NCBI RefSeq assembly: GCF_019891545.1
Contig: NZ_JAHDIU010000001.1
Location: forward strand, 124,001-188,000
Reading direction: 5' to 3'
Length of the DNA stretch: 64,000 nucleotides
Origin: Flavobacterium coralii
GTDB taxonomy: Bacteria > Bacteroidota > Bacteroidia > Flavobacteriales > Flavobacteriaceae
Shown: positions 38,109 through 48,262 of the stretch, one piece after another
Layout: the number at the start of each line of letters is the position of its first letter
Position numbering within the stretch: the stretch's first letter is position 1
Program-made: the position numbers and the translations under genes
Notes under the pieces: generated by a model
Seen by the model: only the letters and a program-made list of their open reading frames with translations
Database searches by the model: none
What the model was told of the DNA's origin: nothing

Positions 38109-39929
38109 TTATTCAATAACTATTTCCTTCAGCTTTTGGCGGTAGGCTTCCAGTATTTTAGATTTAAATACAAAACCGTAGTAACGCTCATCTTTAAGAA
38201 TGGGCAGGTAATCAGTTCCCGCAGCATCAAATTTTTCCATGATGCTTTCAACAGAATCTTCAATAGAAACTACCTCGCGCGGTGAGGCTATCATTTCTTC
38301 CAGCTTACTGTATTTAATCTTAAAAGGACTAAAAACCAGATGCCTTATCGAGTTAAAATCTACAATGCCTATGAGCCTGTTTTTTTCGTCTGTAACGGCA
38401 AAAATATTTTGGCTGGTGGTAGAGAGCAGGTTAATAACATCATCGGGCTTATGCGTTGTCTGTATCGTTTTTATATCGGTTGTTACCACGCTCAGCAGGT
38501 CGATGCTCGAAAGTATGTTACGGTCTTTATCGCTGGTAAATACCTGGCCTTCTTCGGCAAGGTGCTTAATGTCCATAGAGTGTTTTTCGAACTGTTTCGA
38601 TACGGCAAAGCTTACAGATGACACTATCATAAGCGGCAGCATCAGGTTGTAGCCGCCTGTAATTTCACCAATAAGGAAGATGGCTGTAAGTGGTGCATGA
38701 AACAGCCCGCTAAGTATGCCCGCCATACCCACTATTGTAAAATTACCGACAGGTAAATCCCTGTCAAGCCCTATAAGGTGTACAAACTTGGCAACAAAAA
38801 AACCGAGATAGCTCCCCACAAATAAAGACGGTGCAAAGTTACCACCATTACCCCCGCTGGAAAGTGTAAGCCCTGTTGCATATACCTTTACCAGCATAGT
38901 AACACCTACAAAAGCAAGTAAAACCCAGCCGTTGTGTTTAAACTCTTCTAAAACGGTATTATTAAGTAATGCTTCCGGGTTGGGGTTTGCCAAAACTTTT
39001 ATGCTTTCATAACCTTCGCCAAATAGCGTGGGCAGTAAAAATATTAGTGCTGCAAGCGGCAGTGCGCCATAAAGTGCTTTACGGTAATCGCCATTGCGCA
39101 TTTTAGCAAAATGGGCTTCTATCTTCTGGAATTTACGGGCATGGTAAACCGATACCAGCCCACCCAGTATGCCTAAAAGAATGTAGTAGGGAATGTTATG
39201 GTAATCAAAAGAATGCTGTTGGCGGAATGAGAGCAATACTTCTTCATTAAGCACAACGGTTGATACTATGGCGCCAGTAGCAGCCGATATCATTATCGGT
39301 ATAAATGCGGTTATGCTAACATCTGCTAGTACAACTTCTATGGCAAAAAGTACACCGGTTATAGGCGCATTAAATGCTGCTGCTATACCGGCAGCCACAC
39401 CACATGCTAAAAGTAATATCCTGTCTTTCTTGCTTAGCTTGTATTTTTGGGCAAAGTTAGAGCCGAACGCTGCCCCGGTAATGGTAATGGGTGATTCAAG
39501 CCCCGCCGAACCGCCAAGACCAACCGTTAATGAGCTTGTTACAATCTGCGCATACATTTGCTTTCTGGGCATAATACCACCCCGCTTGGCAACGGCATAC
39601 AATATGCGGGAGCTGCCTTTTTCTATTTTACCACCTAAAACCTTGCGTACCACAAAAACAGTGAGAATTATACCAACAATAGGCAAAAGGCTGTTAATGT
39701 ATGGCAGCTTTAAATAGCCGTTTATATAATTTGCAAAAAGAAATACATTGTGTGCAAACCCCTTAAGCACAATAACCGCAAATGCAGTAGATACAGACAC
39801 CAGTACGGCAGAAACATAGATAAACTGCCTTTCGCTAAGGAGGCTCTTAATAATAAAAAATAAAGTTTCAACGCGGCGGACATTGTTCCGGAAGAACAAG
39901 CGGACTTTTGAAACGTTACGGTTAAGCAT
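38109..39929 (-). CDS. ClC-family chloride channel/antiporter with CBS domains
   Basis: A voltage- or proton-coupled anion transport protein of the inner membrane. About 10-12 hydrophobic segments cover residues 30-440. The anion-path motifs are visible: GGSAGLESP, where E145 aligns with the gating glutamate; GVAAGIAAAFNAPI; and GGNGGNFAPSLFVGS. The C-terminal ~150 residues hold a CBS pair (about 455-515 and 540-600), which may bind nucleotide. The LESP form replaces the more common REGP, a variant I believe is common in this phylum. Whether it is a channel or an H+/Cl- exchanger is not certain. Confidence 0.92.
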   Translation of the reverse strand: MLNRNVSKVRLFFRNNVRRVETLFFIIKSLLSERQFIYVSAVLVSVSTAFAVIVLKGFAHNVFLFANYINGYLKLPYINSLLPIVGIILTVFVVRKVLGGKIEKGSSRILYAVAKRGGIMPRKQMYAQIVTSSLTVGLGGSAGLESPITITGAAFGSNFAQKYKLSKKDRILLLACGVAAGIAAAFNAPITGVLFAIEVVLADVSITAFIPIMISAATGAIVSTVVLNEEVLLSFRQQHSFDYHNIPYYILLGILGGLVSVYHARKFQKIEAHFAKMRNGDYRKALYGALPLAALIFLLPTLFGEGYESIKVLANPNPEALLNNTVLEEFKHNGWVLLAFVGVTMLVKVYATGLTLSSGGNGGNFAPSLFVGSYLGFFVAKFVHLIGLDRDLPVGNFTIVGMAGILSGLFHAPLTAIFLIGEITGGYNLMLPLMIVSSVSFAVSKQFEKHSMDIKHLAEEGQVFTSDKDRNILSSIDLLSVVTTDIKTIQTTHKPDDVINLLSTTSQNIFAVTDEKNRLIGIVDFNSIRHLVFSPFKIKYSKLEEMIASPREVVSIEDSVESIMEKFDAAGTDYLPILKDERYYGFVFKSKILEAYRQKLKEIVIE

Positions 39930-40001
39930 CTGTTATCGTGAAAAGTTAGATAAATTGTACAGATTGCGAAGTTACTTCATTTAAAAAAAATACAGCAGGT
40001 T

Positions 40002-40670
40002 TTACAGATTTTTTAAAGCTTCGCGCTTACTTAAGGGCTTCAGTCCGGCTTCGTTTACAAAATTACGTACAGCTTCGGGATTGGTTTTACCATACTCGCG
40101 AAGCGCCCAGCCAATAGCTTTCTGAATAAAAAACTCTTTAGAATGTTTGTGCTTTAAACATTCGCTGAAAAGGATATGCATATCAGTAGTTTTTTTATAA
40201 CCAAGCTGAAATAGTATAGCACTACGGTTAAGCCACATATTTTCTGAATCTGAGAACCTTTGTATTACTAAATGGGTTTCATGAGGGTATTGCTTCAAAT
40301 AGTCACCAAGCATATATTTGGCAAGTACATCTACGCTGTCCCACCAGGAGTGTGTCACAATCAGAAATTCAATTAGCACTACATCTTCTTTACGGTATTT
40401 CTTTTTGAGTTCTTTTATCAGTATTTCAATAGCGCAGTAATGATATTCACGTTGCGGTAGGGCATAAAGCTGTTTTGCCAGTTCACGCGGATGTTGAGAC
40501 ACTTCATCTTTATGCTCCTGCCAAACCTGCTTCAGTAAAGCTCTCCGCAAATCAGTCTTTATGCCCAGAAAAGGAAAATTATCCTTCATATACTTCTGCA
40601 TGGCTCCTGCATTTTCAGCAGATGTATTTTCCTGAAAAACCGATTGTAGTCTGCCGATAAAGCCTGTCAT
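40002..40670 (-). CDS. DNA alkylation repair protein (AlkD-like HEAT-repeat glycosylase)
   Basis: An all-helical HEAT-like repeat protein of the AlkC/AlkD superfamily, which excises positively charged alkylated bases such as 7-methylguanine or 3-methyladenine. The 222 residues match AlkD. Family motifs visible are HSWWDSVDVLAKYMLG near residue 107 and the terminal FIQKAIGWALREYGKTNP region. The stop of the ACP phosphodiesterase gene upstream overlaps its start by 4 bases, suggesting cotranscription, although the two functions are unrelated. Confidence 0.88.
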   Translation of the reverse strand: MTGFIGRLQSVFQENTSAENAGAMQKYMKDNFPFLGIKTDLRRALLKQVWQEHKDEVSQHPRELAKQLYALPQREYHYCAIEILIKELKKKYRKEDVVLIEFLIVTHSWWDSVDVLAKYMLGDYLKQYPHETHLVIQRFSDSENMWLNRSAILFQLGYKKTTDMHILFSECLKHKHSKEFFIQKAIGWALREYGKTNPEAVRNFVNEAGLKPLSKREALKNL

Positions 40671-41251
40671 ATTTTGCTGGTTTTTTCTTTGACATATTGC
40701 CGCAGGTCTTCAAAGAATACCCTGAACTCTTCTTCAAAATCCTCATAAAATTCTGTAAGCTGTTTAACAGCATTCCCCATACCCGATTTATTTGCGGTGC
40801 GCCTGTCCATCTGTTTTAAGATTCCCCCAATACCTTCTACACTTGCATAGCTGCCCAGCCAGTCCTGTTTAATCATGTAAGGTACCATGCCTTTTGTTTT
40901 TTCAGGGAGTATAGTTTCGTTTTCCTGTAAAAGCGTATAGAAACCATTTGTATAGTCCTGCAACGATTCACTATGATACTCATTCCAGTTCTTTGCCAGA
41001 AAATGATCATAAAAAATATCAATTATCACTCCCGAATAGTGGTGATAATAGGGGTGCAGCCTTTTTGTACTCTGCCTGAAAACGGGGTGTGCATCAGTAT
41101 AGGTATCTATAAACCTGTGCAGCACAATGCCTTTTTTTACCTCTTCAGGCAAATCTTCAGGCGGTTGCCCGTGTATGCCATCGGCAATAAAGTTGCCGAT
41201 TTTAAGCAGGTTGTTATCGCCCGAAAGGTAAATATGTGCGAGGAAATTCAT
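40667..41251 (-). CDS. acpH: Acyl carrier protein phosphodiesterase (AcpH-like)
   Basis: Removes the 4'-phosphopantetheine group from holo-ACP. The 194-residue HD-like protein begins MNFLAHIYLSGDN and continues with IGNFIADGIHG and VLHRFIDTYTDAHPVFRQS, the His/Asp metal ligands of this family. FYDHFLAKNW follows. The length is normal. Its stop overlaps the start of the AlkD-like gene (ATGA type). Confidence 0.88.
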   Translation of the reverse strand: MNFLAHIYLSGDNNLLKIGNFIADGIHGQPPEDLPEEVKKGIVLHRFIDTYTDAHPVFRQSTKRLHPYYHHYSGVIIDIFYDHFLAKNWNEYHSESLQDYTNGFYTLLQENETILPEKTKGMVPYMIKQDWLGSYASVEGIGGILKQMDRRTANKSGMGNAVKQLTEFYEDFEEEFRVFFEDLRQYVKEKTSKI

Positions 41252-41391
41252 ACTCCCAATGTAGTGAATTGTTTTATGGCTGCAAAATGCAACTGCAACA
41301 TTGCTTAATTTTACAGAAAAAGTAAAGCTTTCATAATGTTAAAATTTGTGCTAAGCCTTATATTTGCGTTAACCGAAAAACCAACAGAATT

Positions 41392-42783
41392 ATGACGTTA
41401 ATCAAATCTATTTCAGGTATCAGGGGAACAATTGGCGGTAAAACCGGCGACAACCTTACACCCGTAGATGCTGTAAAATTTGCATCTGCCTATGGTACCT
41501 GGCTAAAAAAACACTCAGGAAAAGATAAAGTAACCGTTGTTATAGGCCGCGATGCCCGTATTTCGGGCCCCATGATACACAACCTTGTAATGAATACTTT
41601 GGTGGGCCTTGGTATAAATGTGGTGGATTTAGGGCTTTCTACAACGCCAACCGTTGAAGTTGCCGTACCGCTTGAAAAAGCCGACGGTGGTATTATACTT
41701 ACTGCCAGCCACAATCCTAAACAGTGGAATGCACTAAAGCTGCTGAATGAAAAAGGCGAATTTTTGAGTGGTGCCGATGGTGCCGAAATACTTAAAATAG
41801 CCGAAGCCGAAGCTTTTGACTTTAGCGATGTTGACAATTTAGGTGAAGTAACACAGAATGATGCCTACATGGATATTCATATTGATGAGGTACTTAACCT
41901 GCCGCTTGTTAATACTGAGGCTGTAAAAGCTGCCGGTTTTAAAGTGGTGGTAGATGGCGTAAATTCATCGGGAGGTATTATAATCCCGAAACTGCTGGAG
42001 CAGATGGGGGTAGAGGTGGTAAAGCTGTACTGTGAACCAAACGGACATTTTCCGCACAACCCGGAGCCTTTAAAAGAGCACCTGGGCGATATATGCAAGC
42101 TGGTAACAGATGAGAAAGCTAACTTTGGTATTGTGGTAGATCCTGATGTTGACAGGCTTGCGTTTATATCTGACGACGGCGAAATGTTTGGTGAAGAATA
42201 TACGCTTGTGGCCTGTGCCGATTATGTACTCAGCAAAACACCGGGTAACACGGTAAGCAATATGTCATCATCGCGCGCGCTGCGCGACATAACCGAAAAG
42301 CATGGCGGCAGCTATGAGGCCAGTGCCGTAGGCGAGGTAAACGTGGTAGAGCTGATGAAAAAGAATAATGCTATAATAGGCGGCGAAGGTAACGGCGGTA
42401 TCATTTACCCTGAACTGCACTACGGGCGCGATGCGCTTGTGGGTGTTGCTTTGTTCTTAACCTATCTTGCCCAAAATAACATACAGTCGGTTGCAGCGCT
42501 AAGGGCATCTTACCCGCAGTACTACATGAGCAAAAATAAGATAGAGCTTACACCGCAAATAAATGTAGATGCCATTCTGGAAGGTATGGCAGGCAAGTAT
42601 ATTGATGAAAAAGTAAGTACTGTTGACGGTGTCAAAATAGACTTTGCCGATGAATGGGTACACCTGCGTAAATCGAACACAGAGCCGATTATACGTATCT
42701 ATACCGAAGCGCCAACACAGGCCAAGGCAGATGCCCTTGCAGAGCGCATAATCAATGAAATAAAAGAAATAGCGGGAATATAA
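41392..42783 (+). CDS. glmM: Phosphoglucosamine mutase (alpha-D-phosphohexomutase family)
   Basis: Interconverts glucosamine-6-phosphate and glucosamine-1-phosphate for UDP-GlcNAc, peptidoglycan and lipid A precursor synthesis. The active-site phosphoserine is S106 in TASHNP. The metal loop DPDVDR carries D250, D252 and D254, the sugar loop is GEGNGG, and the phosphate loop is RKSNTEPIIRIYTEA near the C-terminus. The 463 residues and start sequence SGIRGTIGG are as expected for Bacteroidota GlmM. A phosphomannomutase activity cannot be excluded. A TATATTTG -7 box (41359-41366) lies upstream, without a well-spaced TTG. Confidence 0.9.
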   Translation: MTLIKSISGIRGTIGGKTGDNLTPVDAVKFASAYGTWLKKHSGKDKVTVVIGRDARISGPMIHNLVMNTLVGLGINVVDLGLSTTPTVEVAVPLEKADGGIILTASHNPKQWNALKLLNEKGEFLSGADGAEILKIAEAEAFDFSDVDNLGEVTQNDAYMDIHIDEVLNLPLVNTEAVKAAGFKVVVDGVNSSGGIIIPKLLEQMGVEVVKLYCEPNGHFPHNPEPLKEHLGDICKLVTDEKANFGIVVDPDVDRLAFISDDGEMFGEEYTLVACADYVLSKTPGNTVSNMSSSRALRDITEKHGGSYEASAVGEVNVVELMKKNNAIIGGEGNGGIIYPELHYGRDALVGVALFLTYLAQNNIQSVAALRASYPQYYMSKNKIELTPQINVDAILEGMAGKYIDEKVSTVDGVKIDFADEWVHLRKSNTEPIIRIYTEAPTQAKADALAERIINEIKEIAGI

Positions 42784-42802
42784 GCTTCTCGTAATAATAT
42801 AT

Positions 42803-42839
42803 AATAATAAACCTGCGGCGGTGTCGCAGGTTTATTATT
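42803..42839. terminator. Bidirectional terminator between glmM and ydcF
   Basis: A perfect 15-bp stem AATAATAAACCTGCG / CGCAGGTTTATTATT with a 7-base loop. It overlaps the stop codon of the convergent YdcF-like gene. Confidence 0.85.
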
Positions 42840-43569
42840 TAAACCATTTGTAATACAGCATGCCCAGATATTCGTGCATTGCTTTTTCTGTATAAGTAAT
42901 TTTTTGTGCCGAAGGCGACCAAGTGTAAAGCATACTTTCAGCATCGTGCTTAATGTAATAATCGGCAGGAGCCGCTACAGGGTTTAGCCCTGCCTGCTTA
43001 AATGTTTGTATGGCGCGCGGCATGTGCGAAGCACTTGTAACTACTATTATTTTTTTATCTTTTCCCGCATATTTTTTTACAGCCATAGCTTCTTCCCATG
43101 TTGTTTTGGGTTGCAGTAGCATTATACTGTCATCTGCTTTAACGCCTAAGGCAATGGCTGTCTGTGCCATTAGTTCGGCTTGGGATACTTTATTACCTTC
43201 CGCATAACCCGAGGTTATGAATCTACACCTGTTCATCTTATTGTAAATACGGACACCCTCCATTAACCGGGAACGTGCAATACCTGAAAGGCAATGACTT
43301 GCAGAAAGTGAACTGTCGTTCACATGGCCTCCGCCCAGTACTATAATTGGAGTGCCTTCCGGTACCTGTGGTGTATCAAGCGGTTTGTATTGCTGCTCAA
43401 GGTTACGCATAAGCCATATCGGCAACGGGCTTACAGAAAAGATAAAAAGTTCTGTAATAGCAATTATTACCAACAGCCGCGCTGTTTTTTTGCGTTTCAT
43501 TGCATTTAGTACCAAAGCAAGAAGCAGCAGTATCCAAAAGAGGTATATAGGGCTTATAAGTTTTTCCAT
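42835..43569 (-). CDS. YdcF/SanA-like DUF218 membrane protein
   Basis: A 244-residue protein with two N-terminal hydrophobic segments (about residues 6-20 and 29-52), then a DUF218 domain: TPIIVLGGGHVND, LMEGVRIYN and IIVVTSASHMPRAIQTFKQAG. The family (ElyC, SanA, YdcF) is linked to envelope integrity and lipid carrier or peptidoglycan metabolism, but biochemical activity is not firmly established. Probably anchored with the domain in the periplasm. It is set off from the next upstream gene by a terminator at 43594-43623. Confidence 0.85.
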   Translation of the reverse strand: MEKLISPIYLFWILLLLALVLNAMKRKKTARLLVIIAITELFIFSVSPLPIWLMRNLEQQYKPLDTPQVPEGTPIIVLGGGHVNDSSLSASHCLSGIARSRLMEGVRIYNKMNRCRFITSGYAEGNKVSQAELMAQTAIALGVKADDSIMLLQPKTTWEEAMAVKKYAGKDKKIIVVTSASHMPRAIQTFKQAGLNPVAAPADYYIKHDAESMLYTWSPSAQKITYTEKAMHEYLGMLYYKWFK

Positions 43570-43593
43570 AGTCAGGCTTATGGTTTGTAAAGT

Positions 43594-43623
43594 TAAAAAA
43601 AATCCTGCCCGGTAGGGCAGGAT
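43594..43623 (-). terminator. Terminator after the T9SS choice-of-anchor I gene
   Basis: On the (-) strand a 9-bp stem ATCCTGCCC / GGGCAGGAT with a four-base loop, followed by a run of T (A-run 43594-43602 on the + strand). Confidence 0.9.
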
Positions 43624-43653
43624 ATAAAAATCAAAAACAAGTCACAAAAAACA

Positions 43654-46600
43654 TTATTTTACAATAAGTTTCTTTACAATACCTTCTTGTGTCCTGATAA
43701 GGTAAATACCTGATGCCATTGCAGAAGTATCAAGCTTAAGCGCCTGCTTTTCGGTGTGCAGCAGTTTGCCGTTTATATCATAAACTTCAATATCGGCAGC
43801 ACGGTTAAAGTAAGCCACTCCCTGTACCGATGGGTTAGGGAACACATTAAAGGTTTTTGGCAGGGCTGTAAAATCGCCCGTGTTAAGGTTAGTAACATCT
43901 ACCTCATATATTGTAAGCGTACCGCTTATCTCGTTAGCTACAATTATATAATTCTTGCCGTCAGGGCTTTCAGTATCATTGATAAAAGTGATGCCTTCCG
44001 GGCCGTGGTCACCTTCATAGGCTGTAGTGCTCCTGTTGTTCTTATAATCGGTAAATACTGCATTTGCAGGGTCGGTAATGTCATAAACCATAACGCCGCC
44101 AATCCTTTCAAGGCTTATAAAGGCAAAAGTACGGTTCAGGATAGTAGCTACCGTTACACCTTCCGGCTCAGGGCCTTTGGCACGGCTACGGCCTTTTTGG
44201 TCGTTATCTTCACTATCTGCATTAAATATAGGATTGAAAGCAGGAGTCATTGCAGTGTACATCTCGAAATCATCACCGCTGTCAAACACTATTTGTTTAG
44301 TATCAGCATTGAATATAGAGAATGAGCGTGAACCTACACAGTATATTTCCTCAAATTGGGTGTCGTTGTCTGTGTCACCATCAAGATTGGTAACCCTCAT
44401 CCTGCCGGCGTTGTGGCTCTTTTTAAGCATTGCAGCTTGCGGGAACTCAGCAGCATCAAGTACATAGCCGTTGTTGCCAATGGTTGTCCTTTCTTCAAAA
44501 CCATCATACTCTTTTTCGTCACCTTCGTTAGCGGTTACAATATAGTTTACACCGTTAACACTGTATGTGGCAACTGCATCCGGAATATAATAAGCATTTA
44601 TAGGCCAGTTGGCTATAAGTATTTCGCCGTTGTTATCAGAAATATCAAAACCGTTACCCGGCAGGCTCATATCTTTAGTGCCAAGTGCCCATACATCCGC
44701 TATGCTTGTGTTAGTCAGGTCTATTTCTGCAATAGCGTTATTTTCCTGAAGTGTTACCCATGCTTTTTGTGAGTCGGCACTTACAGCTACATATTCAGGT
44801 TCAAAATCCTGTGCCATAGTGCTTTCGGCTTTCAGTTTCCTTACACCCGAAGCTATAAGGGCAGTTTCCTGTGCATTGTAAGCATTAAAATCAAGTGTGG
44901 TAACGTCAGCATCGGTTAGGTTAGCCATACCGCCTGTAACATCTATTACACTTACAGAACCTTCAGGGTCTATGCTGTAGTCGCTGTTTGGTTGTCCTTC
45001 ATTAGCTGTAATTACTTTAGTGCCATCTGGAGTAAAAGTAATATTATCCGGCAGTGCGCCAACAGTTACCTGGCTCTGGAACACACCCTCTGCATTAAAG
45101 AATACTACAGAACCGTTTAGGTGCTCTTCTGCATTTGGAGAAGCCACGGCTACCATGCCGTTTTTAACCGCTACGCTGGTAACGCCGCCATAAGGGTTCA
45201 TGTCAACAGAGTTGATTACTTCCGGAGACTCAGGGTTAGAGAAGTCTATTACATCAAGGAAACCTGCCACAGCACTTGTAGTAAAAAGCCTTTCTGTAGC
45301 CGGGTCATAAGCCACGATCTCGCAGGTGCTTGAGTTAGTGCCTGAAGGGTCGAAGCTGCCAACATACTGAAGCTCTATGTCCTGAGTTGGCTCAGGTGCC
45401 ATACGGTCGTTATCCTTTATGTAAACCGTTGCAAATGTTTCACCTGTAATATTTATGTTTACAGGGTTTTCAAGGCTTAATACAAAGTATTCGGCATGTT
45501 GCTCTTCCTCTGTATCATCAATTACAGGTATGCTTATAGTTTGCGTAAGCTCGCTTGTACCTGTAAAAGTAAGTGTTGTAGTAGTATACGTAAAGTCGTT
45601 ACTGTCTGCAGTACTGAAAGGAGCAGCCTTAAGTACTAAATCTACCGAGCTTGCAGCAGGGCCTGCAAGGTTAAGCACTATGTTTACGCTTCCTGCCGCT
45701 TCATCTGTTACAATAAATTCAGATTCGAATGCAATTTCAGTATTGTAAGTAAAGCCGTAAACGTATTCACAAGCCATAGTAAGGCCTGCTTCATCTTCAA
45801 TATTATTGATGGTAAGTTCATAAGAGCTGCCACCTTCAAATGCAGATGAATAAGTAAGTGTTACTACATTACCGTTTACAGCAGCACTTGCAAGGCCATT
45901 TATACCTGTATAATTTGCAATATCAGAAGCTGAAGCCGCTTCAAGTTCGTTATTGAATGTAATCTGGATAGTAGTATTGTTTAAAATGCTTATTCCCTGA
46001 ACATTTGGAGAGCTTGGGAAGTTCCACACAGGCCATGTTTGTGCCGGAGTACCTGCAGCAACACCCACCCAGTTAGCAGGGTTAAGAATAGCTGCTTTAA
46101 GCTCGGCAGGAGTACCTTCTGTAGTACCGTTATAATAAGCATTGGCAGTATTTCCTGCATCATTACCCGGTGCTGTGCTAAGGTTAACAGCACTAACGCC
46201 ATCTGCTAAACCTGCAGGAAGCATAGAATTGCTGCCGCTGCACTCTGTATTGGTAGTTAGCCATGCATTAGAGCTCATTGCCGTAATATAGTTTGGCATG
46301 GCAGCCGAACCTGTATAGACGATTACCTGGTCTCCACCAGAGCTAAGCCCGAAGCTGTTACCTGTAACCGTACCTGTATTAGATAGTAGTGCATCTGTTT
46401 GTATTGTAATAACAGATCCTGCCGGGACACACTGCGTGGCAGTCCACATAATGGCTTCGCCACACTGTGGTTGTGCATTTGTTGTGTATTTAGAGTCAGT
46501 CAGGTATATAAAAGTACCCGGAGCTATATCTACAAAAGTAATTAGCGCCACTTCATCTTCTGTAGAAGAAGCATTCATCCTGTACGCTACTACAGCCATA

Positions 46601-48141
46601 TCGCCTGCAGCAAACTGTGTTTGTACCGCGATAGTGGTGAAAACTGAAGATTGACCGGTTGCAACAACATTATCACTAAAATCTTCTACCATGTTAGGCA
46701 GTAAGGCTACATAATACTGCTGCCCGTTAAGTAAATCCGCATCAGGTGTTATTGTAATAGTGTTATCGGCAAAAATAGTTGTAAACGGAACCATAGCGCC
46801 CGAAGCATCCTCAAGACGAAGCTCCACTAAAGAAGCTGCGTTTGCTGAGGTAATAGGGGTGTTATCTGCCATCCTTACATTTTCATTGAAAGAAAAAGAA
46901 GGCATAACATCTACCGGAAGGAAATTAGAAAGGTTTGCCGGTGTAATGGTAACCATAGGGGCGGTAGTATCTGTAGTACCTTCCATTGGCGTACCGATAA
47001 CTGTAATGTTATCAAACCTGTTGTTACCACCTGAACCTGATGCATTAGCACCGCCAAAATTTATTTTCAGTATAAAATCTGCATTGTCCTCAGCACCTTC
47101 AATTCCAGAAAAATCAAGGGTTACTATGCTAAAGCTTGTTGTAGGGTTAAAGGTAGTTGTTGCCAAACCTGCACTTGTGTAGGTAGCACCACCATCTAAA
47201 CTGTATGAGTAGTATTGCTCTGTAGCACCCGAGTTTGTTCTTGTAGTGGCAAAGCTAACCTCTATGTTTTCATAACCTGTTGTAGGGAAAGCGATAAGAA
47301 AATCGCGTGATGCACTTGGGTTACGCGGCCTTAGTGCATTACCCTCTGTATCGCCGTTTTGTGCATTTAAAAGTGAGCCTTCATCTACACCATCCATATA
47401 GCCTGCACCTGTACCGGGATAGGTTATCTGTGCAGTACCGGCAACAAGAGAAAGATCTGAAACTACTGCTGTAGTGGTAACGCCATCCTGCACTGATGTG
47501 TTAAAGTTCCAGTAATGAATAAGCGTTTCAGATGGTACGGGTGTAGCCATAACTGCAAGGTTATCAAACCTGTTATTGCCGCTTGTACCGGCAGCGTTTG
47601 CACCGCCAAAGTTAATCTTGAAGATAAAATCTGGGTTGTTGGCAACACCTGCAATACCCGAAAAATCTACTGTTGAAAGTGTATAGCTTTCTGTAGGGTT
47701 AAATGTGGTTGTGGTTAAACCTGTAGTGCTGTAAGTAGCACCACCATCAATACTGTAACTATAGTATTGTTCGGTAGCGCCAGAGCCTGTTCTTGTTACA
47801 GCAAAAGTAACCATAACATTCTGGTAGCCCGTTGTTGGGAATGCAATAAGCAGGTCGCGCGTGTTGCTTGGGTTTCTTACCCTTAGCCCGTTTCCGGCTA
47901 CGGCTCCCATTTGTGCATTAAGTATATCACCCGAAACATCGTCCATGTAACCGGCGCCTGTGCCCGGATAGGTTATAGATGTTTCCCCCGTAATAAGAGA
48001 ATAATCAGCAGGTACATCTGTAAGGGTGCTGCTTACGGAATTAAAGTTCCAGTAATGCACCAAATCCTGCGCTGTAGCAGCGAATGTTACTAAGCAGAAA
48101 GCCAGTAACATAAGTGCTTTTTTTAGATAGTTGTTCAACAT
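43654..48141 (-). CDS. Secreted choice-of-anchor I protein with T9SS type A sorting domain
   Basis: A 1495-residue protein with a signal peptide (about residues 1-24, ending FAATAQD). Two ~180-residue N-terminal modules are near duplicates (HYWNFN ... GGANA.G..GNNRFDN). A Big_5-like Ig domain (about 390-500), a LTD-like region, a Calx-beta-like domain (about 835-940), and then a long beta-propeller of the choice-of-anchor I family (about 950-1410) follow. The last part includes GPEPEGVTV and GDHGPEGITFI. The C-terminus (VFPNPSVQG ... VYDINGKLLH ... VKKLIVK) is a T9SS type A signal. Extracellular or surface localisation follows. Enzyme function, if any, unknown. Confidence 0.9.
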   Translation of the reverse strand: MLNNYLKKALMLLAFCLVTFAATAQDLVHYWNFNSVSSTLTDVPADYSLITGETSITYPGTGAGYMDDVSGDILNAQMGAVAGNGLRVRNPSNTRDLLIAFPTTGYQNVMVTFAVTRTGSGATEQYYSYSIDGGATYSTTGLTTTTFNPTESYTLSTVDFSGIAGVANNPDFIFKINFGGANAAGTSGNNRFDNLAVMATPVPSETLIHYWNFNTSVQDGVTTTAVVSDLSLVAGTAQITYPGTGAGYMDGVDEGSLLNAQNGDTEGNALRPRNPSASRDFLIAFPTTGYENIEVSFATTRTNSGATEQYYSYSLDGGATYTSAGLATTTFNPTTSFSIVTLDFSGIEGAEDNADFILKINFGGANASGSGGNNRFDNITVIGTPMEGTTDTTAPMVTITPANLSNFLPVDVMPSFSFNENVRMADNTPITSANAASLVELRLEDASGAMVPFTTIFADNTITITPDADLLNGQQYYVALLPNMVEDFSDNVVATGQSSVFTTIAVQTQFAAGDMAVVAYRMNASSTEDEVALITFVDIAPGTFIYLTDSKYTTNAQPQCGEAIMWTATQCVPAGSVITIQTDALLSNTGTVTGNSFGLSSGGDQVIVYTGSAAMPNYITAMSSNAWLTTNTECSGSNSMLPAGLADGVSAVNLSTAPGNDAGNTANAYYNGTTEGTPAELKAAILNPANWVGVAAGTPAQTWPVWNFPSSPNVQGISILNNTTIQITFNNELEAASASDIANYTGINGLASAAVNGNVVTLTYSSAFEGGSSYELTINNIEDEAGLTMACEYVYGFTYNTEIAFESEFIVTDEAAGSVNIVLNLAGPAASSVDLVLKAAPFSTADSNDFTYTTTTLTFTGTSELTQTISIPVIDDTEEEQHAEYFVLSLENPVNINITGETFATVYIKDNDRMAPEPTQDIELQYVGSFDPSGTNSSTCEIVAYDPATERLFTTSAVAGFLDVIDFSNPESPEVINSVDMNPYGGVTSVAVKNGMVAVASPNAEEHLNGSVVFFNAEGVFQSQVTVGALPDNITFTPDGTKVITANEGQPNSDYSIDPEGSVSVIDVTGGMANLTDADVTTLDFNAYNAQETALIASGVRKLKAESTMAQDFEPEYVAVSADSQKAWVTLQENNAIAEIDLTNTSIADVWALGTKDMSLPGNGFDISDNNGEILIANWPINAYYIPDAVATYSVNGVNYIVTANEGDEKEYDGFEERTTIGNNGYVLDAAEFPQAAMLKKSHNAGRMRVTNLDGDTDNDTQFEEIYCVGSRSFSIFNADTKQIVFDSGDDFEMYTAMTPAFNPIFNADSEDNDQKGRSRAKGPEPEGVTVATILNRTFAFISLERIGGVMVYDITDPANAVFTDYKNNRSTTAYEGDHGPEGITFINDTESPDGKNYIIVANEISGTLTIYEVDVTNLNTGDFTALPKTFNVFPNPSVQGVAYFNRAADIEVYDINGKLLHTEKQALKLDTSAMASGIYLIRTQEGIVKKLIVK

Positions 48142-48262
48142 GATTTAGTAGTTTGTTAATAATAGCTACAAAAATCAGTGTCGTGTTTTAATTAAAGATT
48201 AACTAAAATGGAATGCTACATTAACTTAACCTGCAGTTGTGTTTTCTAAAAGTTAAGAATTC

